The notes under the pieces are model-generated. The model had not been told where the DNA came from, made no database searches, and saw only the letters and a list, made by a program, of their open reading frames with translations. The translations under genes were made by a program, and so were the position numbers. From Rhizobium sp. TH2 (GTDB taxonomy: Bacteria > Pseudomonadota > Alphaproteobacteria > Rhizobiales > Rhizobiaceae): a DNA stretch of 64,000 nucleotides. Below, piece by piece: positions 16,943 to 26,986 of this stretch (within the stretch, counting starts at the first letter, position 1; the number at the start of each line of letters is the position of its first letter). Where the stretch lies: the NCBI RefSeq assembly GCF_024707525.1, contig NZ_CP062231.1:310001-374000 (forward strand), read 5' to 3'.

Positions 16943-17419
16943 ATGAAAATCAAGACCGCACTCATTGCCGCTATCGCCGGCGTCTTTGCCGTCACCGCAA
17001 CCGCGCCCGCTTTCGCCGCCAAGGATCCGGCGAAGAAGGAAAAGCGCATCAATCGGATGATCAAGCGCGCCGACCTCAATGGCGACGGCAAGATCTCAGA
17101 GAGCGAATTGGCCCGCGGCATCGCCGTGACCTTCGCCGCGCTCGATATCAACAAGGATGGCGCGCTGGGTGCAGACGAGATCTCCAATGCCAAGGCGACG
17201 ATGAAGGCCCACCGCAAGCAGGCCCGCGCGGCCGGCGAAGGCCGTCTTCATTTCGTGAAGTTCCCGGCCAAGAAGATCTCCAAGCGCTTCGACAAGATCG
17301 ACGCCAATGGCGACGGCAAGCTGTCCGAGAGCGAACTGACGCGCGTTTCCGAGCGCATGTTCAAGAAGCGCGACAAGGATGGCGACGGCTACATTACCAC
17401 CGCCGACTTCAAGCGCTGA
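16943..17419 (+). CDS. Secreted four-EF-hand calcium-binding protein
   Basis: 158 residues. A Sec signal peptide (KTALIAAIAGVFAVTATAPA, cut near AFAA) precedes four EF-hand loops: DLNGDGKISESE, DINKDGALGADE, DANGDGKLSESE and DKDGDGYITTAD, arranged in two pairs. The linker is Lys/Arg-rich. It is probably a periplasmic Ca2+ sensor or buffer like the calsymin-type proteins of rhizobia. GAAAGG precedes the ATG at 16943, and a strong terminator follows. Confidence 0.88.
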   Translation: MKIKTALIAAIAGVFAVTATAPAFAAKDPAKKEKRINRMIKRADLNGDGKISESELARGIAVTFAALDINKDGALGADEISNAKATMKAHRKQARAAGEGRLHFVKFPAKKISKRFDKIDANGDGKLSESELTRVSERMFKKRDKDGDGYITTADFKR

Positions 17420-17443
17420 TCGAACAGCCAAGCTGACATCCGG

Positions 17444-17471
17444 GCCGCCCGCCTCTGACGGGCGGCTTTTT
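17444..17471. terminator. Rho-independent terminator between convergent genes
   Basis: The stem GCCGCCCG / CGGGCGGC with a 7-base loop is followed by TTTTTC, 25 bases after the EF-hand stop. It abuts the stop codon of the convergent LOG gene. Confidence 0.85.
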
Positions 17472-18352
17472 CATGCCTGCTCTTCGGCGTAATAGGCCTT
17501 CACGATGTCGAAGGCTTCCTTGGCCGTGTCGACGAACTGGATGAGCTCCACGTCCTCGGGTGCGATCGTGCCGAATTCGGCCAAAGCCTCGAAATTGATC
17601 ACCTTCCGCCAGAATTCCGCGCCGAACATTAGGATCGGGATGCGCGCCATGCGCCCGGTCTGGATCAGCGTCACGGCCTCGAAGAATTCGTCGAGCGTGC
17701 CGAAGCCGCCGGGGAAGACCGCGATCGCCTTGGCCCGCATCATGAAATGCATCTTGCGGATCGCGAAATAATGGAAATTGAACGCCAGATCGGGCGTCAC
17801 ATAGATGTTAGGCGCCTGTTCGTGCGGCAATACGATGTTGAGCCCGACGCTCGGCGCGCCCTCGTCGTCGGCGCCGCGGTTTCCCGCTTCCATCACACCA
17901 GGTCCACCGCCGGTCACCACCACATATTCGCGATGGTCATACTCGGCCGACCATTGCGCGCAGAGCCGGGCGAACTGGCGCGCCTCGTCGTAATAGATGG
18001 ACGCAGCTTCCAGATTGCGTTTCTGCACTTCGTTGCGTGCCGCCCACGCCTCCTGGCCGGGCGCCGGGATGCGCGCGCCGCCGAACAGAACTACTGTCGA
18101 GCGTATGTCGCGATCCGACAGCGCCATCTCCACCTTCATAAGTTCGAGTTGCAATCTCAGCGGTCGGAGTTCCTCGCTGCACAGGAAATCCGGATCCGCA
18201 TAGGCAAGCCTGTAGGACGGCGAAAGCGTCTGCGGCGTGTCGGGCACCTGCGCCGCGCGGCTCTTGTCCACGCGGTTGCTTTCCAGAGGCTGCCAAGCGC
18301 CGTCCTTGCGTCTCAAACTGTCGGTTTTCCCCTTTGCCATCGCCATTTCCAT
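17471..18352 (-). CDS. TIGR00730/LOG family Rossmann-fold protein
   Basis: 293 residues. The LOG family signatures are VVTGGGPGVMEAGNRGA and FPGGFGTLDEFFE (PGGxGTxxE), which form the nucleotide-binding and catalytic site of cytokinin riboside 5'-monophosphate phosphoribohydrolases and related nucleosidases. The protein is longer than plant LOG because of a 75-residue N-terminal extension, as in the long bacterial type. Start choice between 18352, 18346 and 18340 is uncertain, since three ATGs are close together. It is divergent from dapD (70 bp). Confidence 0.85.
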   Translation of the reverse strand: MEMAMAKGKTDSLRRKDGAWQPLESNRVDKSRAAQVPDTPQTLSPSYRLAYADPDFLCSEELRPLRLQLELMKVEMALSDRDIRSTVVLFGGARIPAPGQEAWAARNEVQKRNLEAASIYYDEARQFARLCAQWSAEYDHREYVVVTGGGPGVMEAGNRGADDEGAPSVGLNIVLPHEQAPNIYVTPDLAFNFHYFAIRKMHFMMRAKAIAVFPGGFGTLDEFFEAVTLIQTGRMARIPILMFGAEFWRKVINFEALAEFGTIAPEDVELIQFVDTAKEAFDIVKAYYAEEQA

Positions 18353-18422
18353 CCGCTATAGACCCGGCCGACAGGCCGCATTCTTTCGACCAGAATAATC
18401 CTTCAAAGTTTAAGGAATTGAC

Positions 18423-19280
18423 ATGACCGCCACCGATCTTGCCTCGCTCGAACGCACAATCGACGCTGCCTTCGACGACCGTGAGAATGTCAATGTCTCG
18501 ACCCGCGGCGAAATCCGCGATGCCGTCGAGCACGCACTCAATCTTCTCGACAGCGGCAAGGCACGCGCCGCCTCGCGTGGCGAGGATGGCACCTGGACCG
18601 TTCACCAGTGGCTCAAGAAAGCGGTGCTGCTGTCCTTCCGGCTGAACCCGATGGAAATCATCAAGGGCGGCCCGGGCGATGCGGTCTGGTGGGACAAAGT
18701 CGCTTCCAAGTTCGACGGCTGGAGCGCCCACGAGTTCGAAAAGGCCGGATTCCGCGCCGTGCCGAGCGCCGTCGTGCGCCGCTCGGCCTATATCGCGCCG
18801 GGTGCGATCCTGATGCCATCCTTCGTCAATCTCGGTGCTCATGTTGGTGCCAACACCATGGTTGATACCTGGGCTACCGTCGGTTCCTGTGCCCAGATCG
18901 GCGCCAATGTACACCTCTCGGGTGGCGTCGGTATCGGCGGCGTGCTGGAGCCGCTGCAGGCCGGCCCCACGATCATCGAGGACAATTGCTTCATCGGCGC
19001 CCGCTCGGAAGTGGTCGAGGGCTGCATCGTGCGCGAAGGTTCGGTGCTCGGCATGGGCGTTTTCATCGGCAAGTCGACCAAGATCGTTGATCGCGCGACC
19101 GGTGAAGTCACATATGGCGAAGTGCCGCCCTATTCGGTGGTCGTCGCCGGCTCGATGGCGTCGGGCAAGACGATGCCCAACGGCCAGCCCGCGCCGAACC
19201 TTTATTGCGCCGTCATCGTCAAGCGCGTCGACGAGCAGACTCGCTCCAAGACCGGCATCAACGAACTTCTGCGAGACTGA
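18423..19280 (+). CDS. dapD: 2,3,4,5-tetrahydropyridine-2,6-dicarboxylate N-succinyltransferase
   Basis: 285 residues, standard DapD length. The left-handed beta-helix hexapeptide region (about 105-220) includes [20 protein letters not shown] and [17 protein letters not shown]. It catalyses succinylation of tetrahydrodipicolinate in the succinylase branch of lysine/diaminopimelate synthesis. AAGGAA precedes the start. It works in the same pathway as dapE 370 bp downstream, from which it is separated by a decayed DUF805 gene. Confidence 0.96.
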   Translation: MTATDLASLERTIDAAFDDRENVNVSTRGEIRDAVEHALNLLDSGKARAASRGEDGTWTVHQWLKKAVLLSFRLNPMEIIKGGPGDAVWWDKVASKFDGWSAHEFEKAGFRAVPSAVVRRSAYIAPGAILMPSFVNLGAHVGANTMVDTWATVGSCAQIGANVHLSGGVGIGGVLEPLQAGPTIIEDNCFIGARSEVVEGCIVREGSVLGMGVFIGKSTKIVDRATGEVTYGEVPPYSVVVAGSMASGKTMPNGQPAPNLYCAVIVKRVDEQTRSKTGINELLRD

Positions 19281-19324
19281 TCTCCGGAGGGCGTTGGGAT
19301 GCAGACCCAACGCCGGAGCCCGGC

Positions 19325-19596
19325 ATGTTCTGGCTCCTGTTCAGCCCGTCGGGCCGGATATTCCGGCAACCTTATGTTATGGCTTTCCTGTTCTGGTTTG
19401 TGCGCAGGCCGTCGCCATCGGCCAGATGTTCGCAGCCGGCCGGCAGGACAATGATGCCATGCTGGCGTCCTCCACGCTCGACCTGATCGTTGTCAGCCTC
19501 ATAGGCTTCGTCTCTATGATCATGCTCACCGCCAAGCTGTTCTGGCCATCCGGACCGCCGAACGACTTCGGCGACTATCCCAACCGCCCGCAATGA
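19325..19596 (+). pseudogene. Decayed DUF805 membrane protein gene
   Basis: The frame opens MFWLLFSPSGRIFRQPYVMA then FLFWFV, a clear DUF805 N-terminus. After a single missing base near 19402 it continues in another frame as AQAVAIGQMFAAG to VSMIMLTAKLFWPSGPPNDF and GDYPNRPQ, the family C-terminus. The conserved KRLHDxG segment and the following membrane helix expected between IMLT and LFWPS are absent (roughly 30 residues), so the gene has both a frameshift and an internal deletion. It lies between dapD and dapE. Confidence 0.75.
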
Positions 19597-19650
19597 AAAG
19601 CCGATTTTCCCCGTGACAGTTTTTGGCCGATCGGCTATCGCTCTCACATC

Positions 19651-20841
19651 ATGACGACTGATCCCGTTGCCAATCTCCAGACCCTCATCCGCTGCCCCTC
19701 CGTGACGCCTGCCGAAGGCGGCGCGCTCTCCGCGCTTGAAGCGATGCTTGCGCCGCTCGGCTTTGCCGTCGAACGCGTGATCGCGACCGAGAAGGGCACG
19801 CCTGACATCGAGAACCTCTATGCCCGGCTGGGCACATCGGGTCCGCATCTGATGTTCGCCGGCCATACCGATGTCGTGCCTGCCGGCGACGAAGCCGCAT
19901 GGACGCATCCGCCCTTCGGCGCCGAGATCGACGGCGGCATCCTTTACGGACGTGGCGCGGTGGACATGAAGGGCGGGATCGCCTGCTTTGCCGCCGCCAT
20001 CGCCCGGCATGTCGAAAAGCGTGGCGCACCGAAAGGCTCGGTCTCGTTCCTGATCACTGGAGACGAGGAAGGTCCCTCGATCAACGGCACGATCAAGCTG
20101 CTGGAATGGGCGCATGCGAAAGGCGAGCGGTGGGATGCCTGCCTCGTCGGCGAACCGACCAATCCAGACCAGCTCGGCGACATGATCAAGAACGGCCGGC
20201 GCGGTTCTGTATCCGGCACGGTCACGGTGCATGGCGTTCAAGGGCACGTTGCCTATCCGCATCTCGCCGACAATCCGGTGCGATCCGCGCTCGCCATGGC
20301 GGCGGCCCTGATGGATCCGCCTTTCGATACCGGCACGGCGGATTTCCAGCCGTCCAATCTTGAAGTGACCAGCATCGACACCGGCAACAAGGCGACCAAT
20401 GTCATCCCGGCCAGGGTCACCTTCTCGTTCAACATCCGCCACAATGACAGCAGGACGACCGAAGCCATCCAGGAAGAGATCGTCCGCCGCCTGAATGCTG
20501 GCGCGGCAAACGTCACGCTCCGGCCCGACCGTCCGCCCGCACGCTACGACATCGTCTGGGCCGAGCGGCCGAGCCAGGTTTTTCTCACGCGCGACGACCG
20601 GCTGATCGCGTCGCTTTCGGCCGCTGTCGAGGAGCGCACCGGCCGTGTGCCGAAGCTTTCCACCACGGGCGGCACGTCGGATGCGCGCTACATCAAGGAT
20701 TATTGCCCGGTCGTCGAGTTCGGCCTGGTCGGCCAGACCATGCACATGGTCGACGAATGCGTGCCCGTCGCCGATCTCGAGGCGCTGACCCAGATCTACG
20801 AGACCTTCATCGCACGCTGGTTCGCCGATGCCGCGGCTTGA
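19651..20841 (+). CDS. dapE: Succinyl-diaminopimelate desuccinylase
   Basis: 396 residues, M20 metallopeptidase family. Metal-site motifs are [12 protein letters not shown] (His and Asp), [11 protein letters not shown] (bridging Asp), ITGDEEGPS (catalytic Glu pair) and the C-terminal GQTMHMVDE His. It hydrolyses N-succinyl-LL-diaminopimelate to LL-DAP for lysine and cell-wall synthesis. The stop overlaps the next membrane-protein gene by 14 nt, so the two are coupled. Confidence 0.95.
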   Translation: MTTDPVANLQTLIRCPSVTPAEGGALSALEAMLAPLGFAVERVIATEKGTPDIENLYARLGTSGPHLMFAGHTDVVPAGDEAAWTHPPFGAEIDGGILYGRGAVDMKGGIACFAAAIARHVEKRGAPKGSVSFLITGDEEGPSINGTIKLLEWAHAKGERWDACLVGEPTNPDQLGDMIKNGRRGSVSGTVTVHGVQGHVAYPHLADNPVRSALAMAAALMDPPFDTGTADFQPSNLEVTSIDTGNKATNVIPARVTFSFNIRHNDSRTTEAIQEEIVRRLNAGAANVTLRPDRPPARYDIVWAERPSQVFLTRDDRLIASLSAAVEERTGRVPKLSTTGGTSDARYIKDYCPVVEFGLVGQTMHMVDECVPVADLEALTQIYETFIARWFADAAA

Positions 20842-21427
20842 GGAGGTCGTCTACTATCTCAGGGGACTCTGGCTCGTCCTCAAGGGTAAACCTGAAGGCT
20901 TGGGCTATCTCGATCTAACCGAGCAGGGTTTCTGGCGGTCCTGGTGGTCGCTGGTTTATGTATTGCCGCCGACGCTATTGAGCTATCTGGCGGTCAAGAC
21001 GCTCGTCCTGTCGATTCATCCAGATCCGGGTGTCATTGGCGTTGATTTCTACTTCAAGCTCGCAGCGGTGGATTACGGAAGCACGGTCATCACCACCGTC
21101 ATATTCCTCGTAGTCGCTCGCTTTGGCGGCTTCGGCCAGTTCGCGCCCGCCATCGTCATCGCGCTCAACTGGCTTGCCGTGCCGCTGCAATGGGCTTTCT
21201 CGTTCGAGAATCTCATCCAGATCTATGTGCCGGGCAGTGCGCTTCTCACCGAGAGCACCCAATTCGCGTCAATGCTGCTGACGGCATTTCTGTCCTATCG
21301 GATCATCGACCGTATCGTCGGCGGCAGCGCGCTGGTGAGCGCTACCTCGTTGCTGACGCTCTACGTCGTGCCGCAACTCAGCCAGTACAAGATCGCCCAG
21401 GCACTGGCACTGCTACCGGATCTATAG
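20828..21427 (+). CDS. Multi-pass membrane protein of unknown function
   Basis: 199 residues with about five hydrophobic segments: 40-62, 78-98, 104-126, 142-160 and 166-186. The N-terminus [20 protein letters not shown] is amphipathic. Topology resembles Yip1-type proteins but I see no diagnostic motif. It starts inside the dapE 3' end (14-nt overlap; GAGGAGG lies just after its ATG, not before). It is convergent with truA, with a 6-nt overlap of 3' ends. Confidence 0.75.
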   Translation: MPRLEEVVYYLRGLWLVLKGKPEGLGYLDLTEQGFWRSWWSLVYVLPPTLLSYLAVKTLVLSIHPDPGVIGVDFYFKLAAVDYGSTVITTVIFLVVARFGGFGQFAPAIVIALNWLAVPLQWAFSFENLIQIYVPGSALLTESTQFASMLLTAFLSYRIIDRIVGGSALVSATSLLTLYVVPQLSQYKIAQALALLPDL

Positions 21428-22216
21428 GTCTTCTTCGTCGTCCGGTTCGTAGCGGAGAAGCTGTGATACGTCGCCGTAATCGACCGTCATGAAATAGAGC
21501 CCGTGAGGCGGCGCGACCGGCCCGCAGCGCGTGCGGTCCTTGGCTTCCAGTGCGTCCTTCACATCCTCGGGCGTCCATTTGCCTTCGCCGACCATTTTCA
21601 GCGTTCCGGCAAAGGAACGGATCTGGTTGTGTAGGAAGCTCTGCGCCGAGGCGCGAATTTCGACCAGCTCTCCGCTACGGCTCACGTCGATCCGCTCCAT
21701 GGTGCGGGCGGGATTCCGCGCCTGGCAGCGTGCCGAGCGGAAGGTGGTGAAATCATGATAGCCGACCAGCATCTGGGCCGCCGCATGCATCGCCTCGTGA
21801 TCGAGCGGCTTCTTGATATGCCAGGCGCGCATCGCCTCGATGGCGATCGGCGCGGGCCGCGAAATGATGCGGTATAGATAATGCCGCTTGGTGGCGGCAA
21901 AGCGTGCATCGAAGGTCTCGGGCACTTCCTCGGCTTCTATGATCGCGACCTTCTCGTTCGCCATCGCGAGGTAGGCGTTGACGGCATTGGCAAGCGTCTG
22001 CGCCTTCCATTGGCGGCCGAGATCGACGTGGCAGACCTGACCGTAGGCATGCACGCCGGCATCGGTGCGGCCGGCGGCGCGCAGCGATACCCATTCGCCG
22101 GTCATCGAATGGATCGCCTTCTCGATCGCACCCTGCACGGAATGGCCATTGTCCTGCCGCTGCCAGCCGACATAGGGCGTCCCGTCATATTCGACCAGCA
22201 TGCGGAAACGAGGCAT
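21422..22216 (-). CDS. truA: tRNA pseudouridine(38-40) synthase
   Basis: 264 residues. The catalytic Asp is in the canonical [17 protein letters not shown] motif. Other family segments are [12 protein letters not shown] and [13 protein letters not shown]. It makes pseudouridine at positions 38-40 of the tRNA anticodon arm. The start at 22216 shares one base with the fmt stop (TGATG), giving tight coupling in the order def-(TA)-fmt-truA. This is a usual alphaproteobacterial neighbourhood. Confidence 0.95.
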   Translation of the reverse strand: MPRFRMLVEYDGTPYVGWQRQDNGHSVQGAIEKAIHSMTGEWVSLRAAGRTDAGVHAYGQVCHVDLGRQWKAQTLANAVNAYLAMANEKVAIIEAEEVPETFDARFAATKRHYLYRIISRPAPIAIEAMRAWHIKKPLDHEAMHAAAQMLVGYHDFTTFRSARCQARNPARTMERIDVSRSGELVEIRASAQSFLHNQIRSFAGTLKMVGEGKWTPEDVKDALEAKDRTRCGPVAPPHGLYFMTVDYGDVSQLLRYEPDDEEDL

Positions 22217-23151
22217 CAGCCGACTTTCATGCCATGGATGAGCGGCGTGCCGCGCAGGAATTCCTCTGCATCGAGTGGCTTGCCGCCCGCCTTTTGCAGC
22301 CGGGTCAGCCGGACGGCACCGGAGCCACAGGCAATCGCGAGATTGTCGTCGAGCACCGTGCCCGCAACCGCCGATCCACTCGCGAGCTCCGAATGCAGTA
22401 CCTTGATGCGCTCGACCTTGCCGCCGATCTCCGCCTCGAACCACGCGCCCGGAAAGGGTGAGAGTCCGCGCATGTGATTGTGGACATCCTCGGCGGCTTT
22501 GGAGAAGTCGATGCGGGTTTCGTCCTTGCCGATTTTGGCGGCATAGCGCGCGCCGTTATCCGATTGCGGCGTCAATGGCAGATCCGCGCGTTCAAGCTTT
22601 GCCATGGCCTCGACCATCAGCCGGGCACCGGTCTCCGACAGAGCGTCGTGCAATTCGCCAGCAGTCGTGTTCTCGCCGATCGCCACCCGGGCGGTCGCCG
22701 CAACGGGGCCTGTGTCCAGCCCCTTGTCCATCTTCATCACCATCATGCCGGTCTCGCTGTCGCCGGCGATGATCGCCCGCTGGATCGGCGCCGCGCCGCG
22801 CCAGCGCGGCAGAAGCGAAGCATGGCCGTTATAGCAGCCGAGCCGCGTGCCGGTGAGGATCGATTCCGGCAGCAGCAGGCCATAAGCTACGACCACCGCG
22901 ACATCGGCGCTGAGCGCCCTGAACCGTTCGACATCCTCGGCCTGCTTGAAATTCAGCGGTGTCAGCACCGGAATGCCGAGCGCCTCGGCCGCGCGATGAA
23001 CCGGGGAGGGGGTCAGCTCCAGCCCGCGCCGGCCGGCCGGACGCGGCGGCTGCGAATAGACCGCCACAATCTCGTGGCCAGCCTCATGCAGCGCCTTGAG
23101 CACGGCCACGGAAAAATCCGGCGTTCCCATGAAAATGATGCGTAAGCTCAT
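22216..23151 (-). CDS. fmt: Methionyl-tRNA formyltransferase
   Basis: 311 residues. The formyl-transferase core has [13 protein letters not shown] at the N-terminus, the catalytic [18 protein letters not shown] (with NGH in place of the usual NIH before it) and GLDTG. The C-terminal OB-like tRNA-binding domain starts near residue 205. It formylates initiator Met-tRNA. It normally stands next to def; here a toxin-antitoxin pair separates them. Confidence 0.95.
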   Translation of the reverse strand: MSLRIIFMGTPDFSVAVLKALHEAGHEIVAVYSQPPRPAGRRGLELTPSPVHRAAEALGIPVLTPLNFKQAEDVERFRALSADVAVVVAYGLLLPESILTGTRLGCYNGHASLLPRWRGAAPIQRAIIAGDSETGMMVMKMDKGLDTGPVAATARVAIGENTTAGELHDALSETGARLMVEAMAKLERADLPLTPQSDNGARYAAKIGKDETRIDFSKAAEDVHNHMRGLSPFPGAWFEAEIGGKVERIKVLHSELASGSAVAGTVLDDNLAIACGSGAVRLTRLQKAGGKPLDAEEFLRGTPLIHGMKVG

Positions 23152-23172
23152 CGGCCTGTCCGTTCGAAAATC

Positions 23173-23595
23173 TCAGGCGCCTTCAAACGGGTTTACGAGC
23201 GAGAGATCAAGCCCTTCGAAGTCTTTTGTGTTGCGGGTGGCGAGCGTGGCGCCGTGGGAGAGGCAGATGGCGGCGATCTGGGCGTCCTGGATTGTCATCA
23301 TGCGACCATTCATTTCTCGCCGAGCTCTCACTAAACCCGCCAGTGCGGACGAGGCGTTGCTCGAACGGAGAATGCGCGTAGCATAGCGGATTTCGAGTAT
23401 TTCCCTTGCATTGTCGAGATACCGTGAGGACCCGTGCTTGAGACGGTGCTTTTCACCGCCGTAGAAAAGCTCGGTAATTGTCATGTCCGTCAGATATAGT
23501 TCTTCCGTGCGTTGAATGGAAAGCCAGTACACGAGGGCGGCATCCGGAAGCCGCCGGCTGGTCTCGGAAACGATGTTGGTATCGAGGACTATCAT
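23173..23595 (-). CDS. PIN-domain toxin (VapC/FitB type)
   Basis: 140 residues. The four PIN acidic residues are present: D5 (VLDTNIVSE), E42 (TITELFYGG), D104 (IQDAQIAAI) and D125 (NTKDFEG). An intact nuclease site predicts ribonuclease activity against tRNA or other RNA. Its start overlaps the antitoxin stop by 4 nt (ATGA), the normal antitoxin-first order. It is inserted between fmt and def. Confidence 0.88.
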   Translation of the reverse strand: MIVLDTNIVSETSRRLPDAALVYWLSIQRTEELYLTDMTITELFYGGEKHRLKHGSSRYLDNAREILEIRYATRILRSSNASSALAGLVRARREMNGRMMTIQDAQIAAICLSHGATLATRNTKDFEGLDLSLVNPFEGA

Positions 23596-23882
23596 TCCTC
23601 AAAGCTAAAAGGACGACCGAAGTCCTTCTTTCTTTGTTGTTCGATTTCATCCATGATCTCGGAGAATTGGTCGCTTTCCTCATCGAAAGGCGCGAACAGT
23701 GCCCGTAATTGCTCGTATGGATTCCCAGCGGCTAGTTCGTTCTCCTGCGTCTGATGCTCGAGGATACCGCGACGGAGCATCTCTCTCGCCGCGTCCGACA
23801 TGCTTCTGCCTGTCGAGCTAGCGATTTGTCCGAGCCCTCGCTTCAAATCCTCTGGCACATTCCGGATTAGCAGATCGCCCAT
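23592..23882 (-). CDS. FitA/VapB-like ribbon-helix-helix antitoxin
   Basis: 96 residues. The N-terminal ribbon-helix-helix domain reads GDLLIRNVPEDLKRGLGQIA, then SMSDAAREMLRRGIL, as in FitA/StbC-type antitoxins. The acidic C-terminal tail (FAPFDEESDQFSEIMDE) should wrap the PIN toxin. AAGGAG lies seven bases before the ATG. A double TGATATCA operator sits directly upstream, for autoregulation. Confidence 0.86.
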   Translation of the reverse strand: MGDLLIRNVPEDLKRGLGQIASSTGRSMSDAAREMLRRGILEHQTQENELAAGNPYEQLRALFAPFDEESDQFSEIMDEIEQQRKKDFGRPFSFEE

Positions 23883-23895
23883 GCGTTCGCTCCTT

Positions 23896-23912
23896 TGATA
23901 TCAGTGATATCA
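23896..23912. promoter_or_regulatory. Operator of the FitAB-like toxin-antitoxin pair
   Basis: Two copies of the palindrome TGATATCA (23896-23903 and 23905-23912) are separated by one base. They lie 13 bases upstream of the antitoxin start and overlap a TATGAT -10-like sequence on the minus strand. This fits two RHH dimers binding and repressing. Confidence 0.75.
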
Positions 23913-23948
23913 TAGTGCCAGAATATCGGATTATCAATGATCGGGCTA

Positions 23949-24458
23949 TTAGGCCCGCATCTTCGCCTTGGTGAATTTCTTGATCACCATCTCGCGCTTC
24001 AGCCGCGAGATATAGTCGATGAAGAGCACGCCGTTGAGATGGTCGATCTCGTGCTGCAGGCAGGTGGCGAGCAAGCCCTCCGCCTCGACGATCTGTTCCT
24101 TGCCCGCGATGTCGACATATTTCACGGTGACCTTCGCCGGCCGTTCCACCTCGGCATAGTAATCCGGGATCGACAGGCAGCCTTCTTCATAGGCCGAGCG
24201 TTCGTCCGACGAGCGCAGGATCTCGGGATTGATGAATATCTGCGGCTGTTTCTCCTCGCCCTCCTTGTGGAGGTCGATCACCAGCATCTGTTTCGGAATG
24301 CCGACCTGGATGGCGGCCAGCCCGATGCCGGGCGCGTCATACATGGTCTCCAACATGTCGTCGGATAACTTGCGCACGGCGTCATCGACCTGCGCGATGG
24401 GGGAGGAAACCTGGCGAAGCACCGGGTCGGGAAGGATGATGAGAGGCTTGATCGTCAT
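23949..24458 (-). CDS. def: Peptide deformylase
   Basis: 169 residues. All three motifs are present: [19 protein letters not shown] (Cys metal ligand) and QHEIDHLNG (HExxH). It removes the N-formyl group from nascent proteins. The C-terminal [16 protein letters not shown] tail is typical of the alphaproteobacterial type. It is divergent from rmuC. Confidence 0.95.
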   Translation of the reverse strand: MTIKPLIILPDPVLRQVSSPIAQVDDAVRKLSDDMLETMYDAPGIGLAAIQVGIPKQMLVIDLHKEGEEKQPQIFINPEILRSSDERSAYEEGCLSIPDYYAEVERPAKVTVKYVDIAGKEQIVEAEGLLATCLQHEIDHLNGVLFIDYISRLKREMVIKKFTKAKMRA

Positions 24459-24597
24459 GGCGTCTCACTTAGTACAGCGCGGGAATTCTTGCAATATTCA
24501 TGATCCCTTGAAATTGCAGTGTTTGAAATGGGAATAGGTCGCAGTGCTGTTCCCGTTTTGATCTGGTCACCGCGCGCGAATCTGTTATGGTCGCCCG

Positions 24598-25836
24598 ATG
24601 CAGGATCTCATCCCACTTAACACGACGCTCTTCACCCTCGGTCAATACCCGGTCACGCTGGCAATTCTTCTGATAGCGGCGGGCGTGGCGCTTGTCGCAA
24701 TGTTGATACTGGCCGCCCTTGGCTGGTCGGCGTCGCGTCGCTCGGCGGAGAATGCGCGTCTGGACGCCGAACGCCGCGCTGGCGAGGCCGAACTCCGCAT
24801 GGCGGAGATTCTCAAAGCGCAGACCGAAATGCAGGGCCGCATCGCCGCGATGACGGATGTGTTCGGCTCGCGCCAGCACGAGCTCAACCAGTCGATCAAC
24901 CAGCGTATCGACGGCATGACGCACCGCATCGGCCAGACCATGACCGAACAGACAAAGCAGACGCACGAAAACCTGCGCCGCCTGCAGGAACGGCTCGCCG
25001 TCATCGATACGGCGCAGAACAATATCCAGGCGCTGGCGAAGGATGTCGTCGGGCTTCAGGCCATCCTGTCGAACAAGCAGACTCGCGGTGCCTTCGGCCA
25101 GTCACGTATGGAAACGATCGTCGCCGATGGCTTGCCCATGGGTGCCTATGAATTCCAGGCAACCCTCTCCAACAGTTCGCGACCCGACTGCCTGATCAGG
25201 ATGCCGAACGGCCAGCCCTCGCTCGTCGTCGATGCCAAGTTCCCGCTCGAAGCCTGGAACGCGATCCGCGATGCGGGTCCCGATGGCGCCAAGATCGCCA
25301 GCCAGCAGTTCCGCAGGGATATCGAGGTCCATATCAAGGATATCTCGGACAAGTACCTGATCCGCGGCGAGACGCAGGACACGGCGTTCATGTTCGTGCC
25401 ATCGGAATCGATCTTCGCCGAGATCCACGAGAATTTCGAGGGCATCGTCCAGCGCGCCCACAAGGCGCGGATCGTCATCGTCTCGCCCTCGCTTTTGATG
25501 CTGTCCATCCAGGTCATCCAGGCGGTGTTGAAGGACCAGCGCATGCGCGAGCAGGCCCATCTCATCCAGGGCGAGGTCATCCGTCTGATGGAGGATCTCA
25601 CGCGCCTCGATGACCGGGTGCAGAAACTGCAGGGGCATTTCTCGGCAGCCCAGAAGGATGTCGAGCAGATCGTCACGTCATCGAGCAAACTCGCCAAGCG
25701 CGGCGAGCGGATCGAGGCGATGGAGTTCGAGGTCGTGCCGCCGCAAGGCGCGGTCTCCAATCCCGTCGAGGCGCCGTCGCGTAGTGTTGAAAGCCGCACC
25801 GGCCAATTGAAGCTGAGAGTGGTTGACGAGGACTGA
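24598..25836 (+). CDS. rmuC: DNA recombination protein RmuC
   Basis: 412 residues. One N-terminal membrane helix (about 17-42, VTLAILLIAAGVALVAMLIL) precedes a long coiled coil (45-145). The RmuC nuclease-like core (about 150-370) includes DCLIRMPNGQPSLVVDAKFP and YLIRGETQDTAFMFVPSE. It is thought to limit inversions at short repeats. No strong ribosome binding site precedes the ATG. The gene is divergent from def. Confidence 0.92.
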   Translation: MQDLIPLNTTLFTLGQYPVTLAILLIAAGVALVAMLILAALGWSASRRSAENARLDAERRAGEAELRMAEILKAQTEMQGRIAAMTDVFGSRQHELNQSINQRIDGMTHRIGQTMTEQTKQTHENLRRLQERLAVIDTAQNNIQALAKDVVGLQAILSNKQTRGAFGQSRMETIVADGLPMGAYEFQATLSNSSRPDCLIRMPNGQPSLVVDAKFPLEAWNAIRDAGPDGAKIASQQFRRDIEVHIKDISDKYLIRGETQDTAFMFVPSESIFAEIHENFEGIVQRAHKARIVIVSPSLLMLSIQVIQAVLKDQRMREQAHLIQGEVIRLMEDLTRLDDRVQKLQGHFSAAQKDVEQIVTSSSKLAKRGERIEAMEFEVVPPQGAVSNPVEAPSRSVESRTGQLKLRVVDED

Positions 25837-25886
25837 GAATCCAGGCCATTGGTGTCCTGGGGAAATCACAAGAACAGGCCAGAAAA

Positions 25887-26795
25887 ATGATCACCGTCCT
25901 CGGTTCCATCAACATGGATCTCATCGCCAGCGTTTCGCGGCTACCGAAGCCGGGCGAGACCGTTACTGGCGAAAATTTCGTCACCGCGCCCGGCGGCAAG
26001 GGCGCCAACCAGGCGCTGGCCGCTCGCCGCGCCGGCGCCGATGTGATCATGGCAGGCGCCACCGGTGAGGACGAATTCGCGGTGCCGGCGCTCACGTATC
26101 TTCGTTACGATGGCGTCAATCTCAATCGCGTCAAGAGCGCGTCCAAGGCCACCGGCGTGGCACTGATCTTCGTCGGCACCGATGGCGAAAATGTCATCGC
26201 CATCGTCGCCGGCGCCAACGGCACCGTGACGGCGGAGGATGCCAAGGCAGCGGTGGGCGATATGAAGCGCGGCGACACGCTGATGCTGCAGATGGAGATC
26301 CCGCCGGCGGCGATCGAGGCAGGCCTCAAGGCCGCGAAGGAAAAAGGCGTCATATCGGTGGTCAACATCGCGCCGATCACACCCGATGCCAAGCGGCTGG
26401 CCGAGATGGCGGATGTCGTCATCGCCAACGAAACCGAGTTCGAATTGTTCTCGGGCAAGAAGGCGCTCGACAGTGCATCCCGCGAGGCCGAGATGCTGCG
26501 GATCAACCAGGAAACCAAGCAGACCCTGATCGTCACGCTCGGCGCAGAGGGTGTGGTCGCCGTCCGCAACGGCAGCCTCCATCGCGCCGCAGGGCTGAAG
26601 ATCGAGCCCGTCGATACGGTTGGTGCGGGCGATACGTTCTGCGGTTATTTCGCTGCCGGCCTCGACCGGGGACTGCGCTTCGAGGCGGCACTGCAACGGG
26701 CGGCCGTCGCCGGCTCGCTCGCCTGCACGAAGGCTGGCGCGCAGCCGTCGATCCCGTTTGACCGCGACGTCCAGAAGAATCTCAAGACTGCTTGA
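25887..26795 (+). CDS. rbsK: Ribokinase
   Basis: 302 residues, PfkB family. The N-terminal VLGSINMDLIASVSRLPKPG and TAPGGKGANQALAARRAG are ribokinase signatures. The ATP/base motif VDTVGAGDTFCGYFAAGL is near residue 245. It phosphorylates ribose (or deoxyribose) to the 5-phosphate. It stands 50 bp after rmuC without rbs transport genes. Its product may feed from the nucleoside hydrolase encoded at 30.1 kb, but that link is an inference. Confidence 0.9.
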   Translation: MITVLGSINMDLIASVSRLPKPGETVTGENFVTAPGGKGANQALAARRAGADVIMAGATGEDEFAVPALTYLRYDGVNLNRVKSASKATGVALIFVGTDGENVIAIVAGANGTVTAEDAKAAVGDMKRGDTLMLQMEIPPAAIEAGLKAAKEKGVISVVNIAPITPDAKRLAEMADVVIANETEFELFSGKKALDSASREAEMLRINQETKQTLIVTLGAEGVVAVRNGSLHRAAGLKIEPVDTVGAGDTFCGYFAAGLDRGLRFEAALQRAAVAGSLACTKAGAQPSIPFDRDVQKNLKTA

Positions 26796-26986
26796 CCGGC
26801 GGTGGAATCCCGCGACGGCGCAGGAGTCAAAATGTCGCGGTGCACCGTTCGCCAGTCATTAACCAATTGGCTTTAGACAAGACCATGCCGCCTGTCCGTG
26901 CTTTGTTGACCGGCTTATTGCCTTGAATGCAATGACTTTTCCATGATGGAAGCGGCAACTCACCCGCCACTCGTTCCGAGGCCGTC

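Noticed and set aside
17937..19310. 457-codon minus-strand frame opposite dapD
   Set aside because: Shadow of dapD; no recognisable domain and no ribosome binding site.
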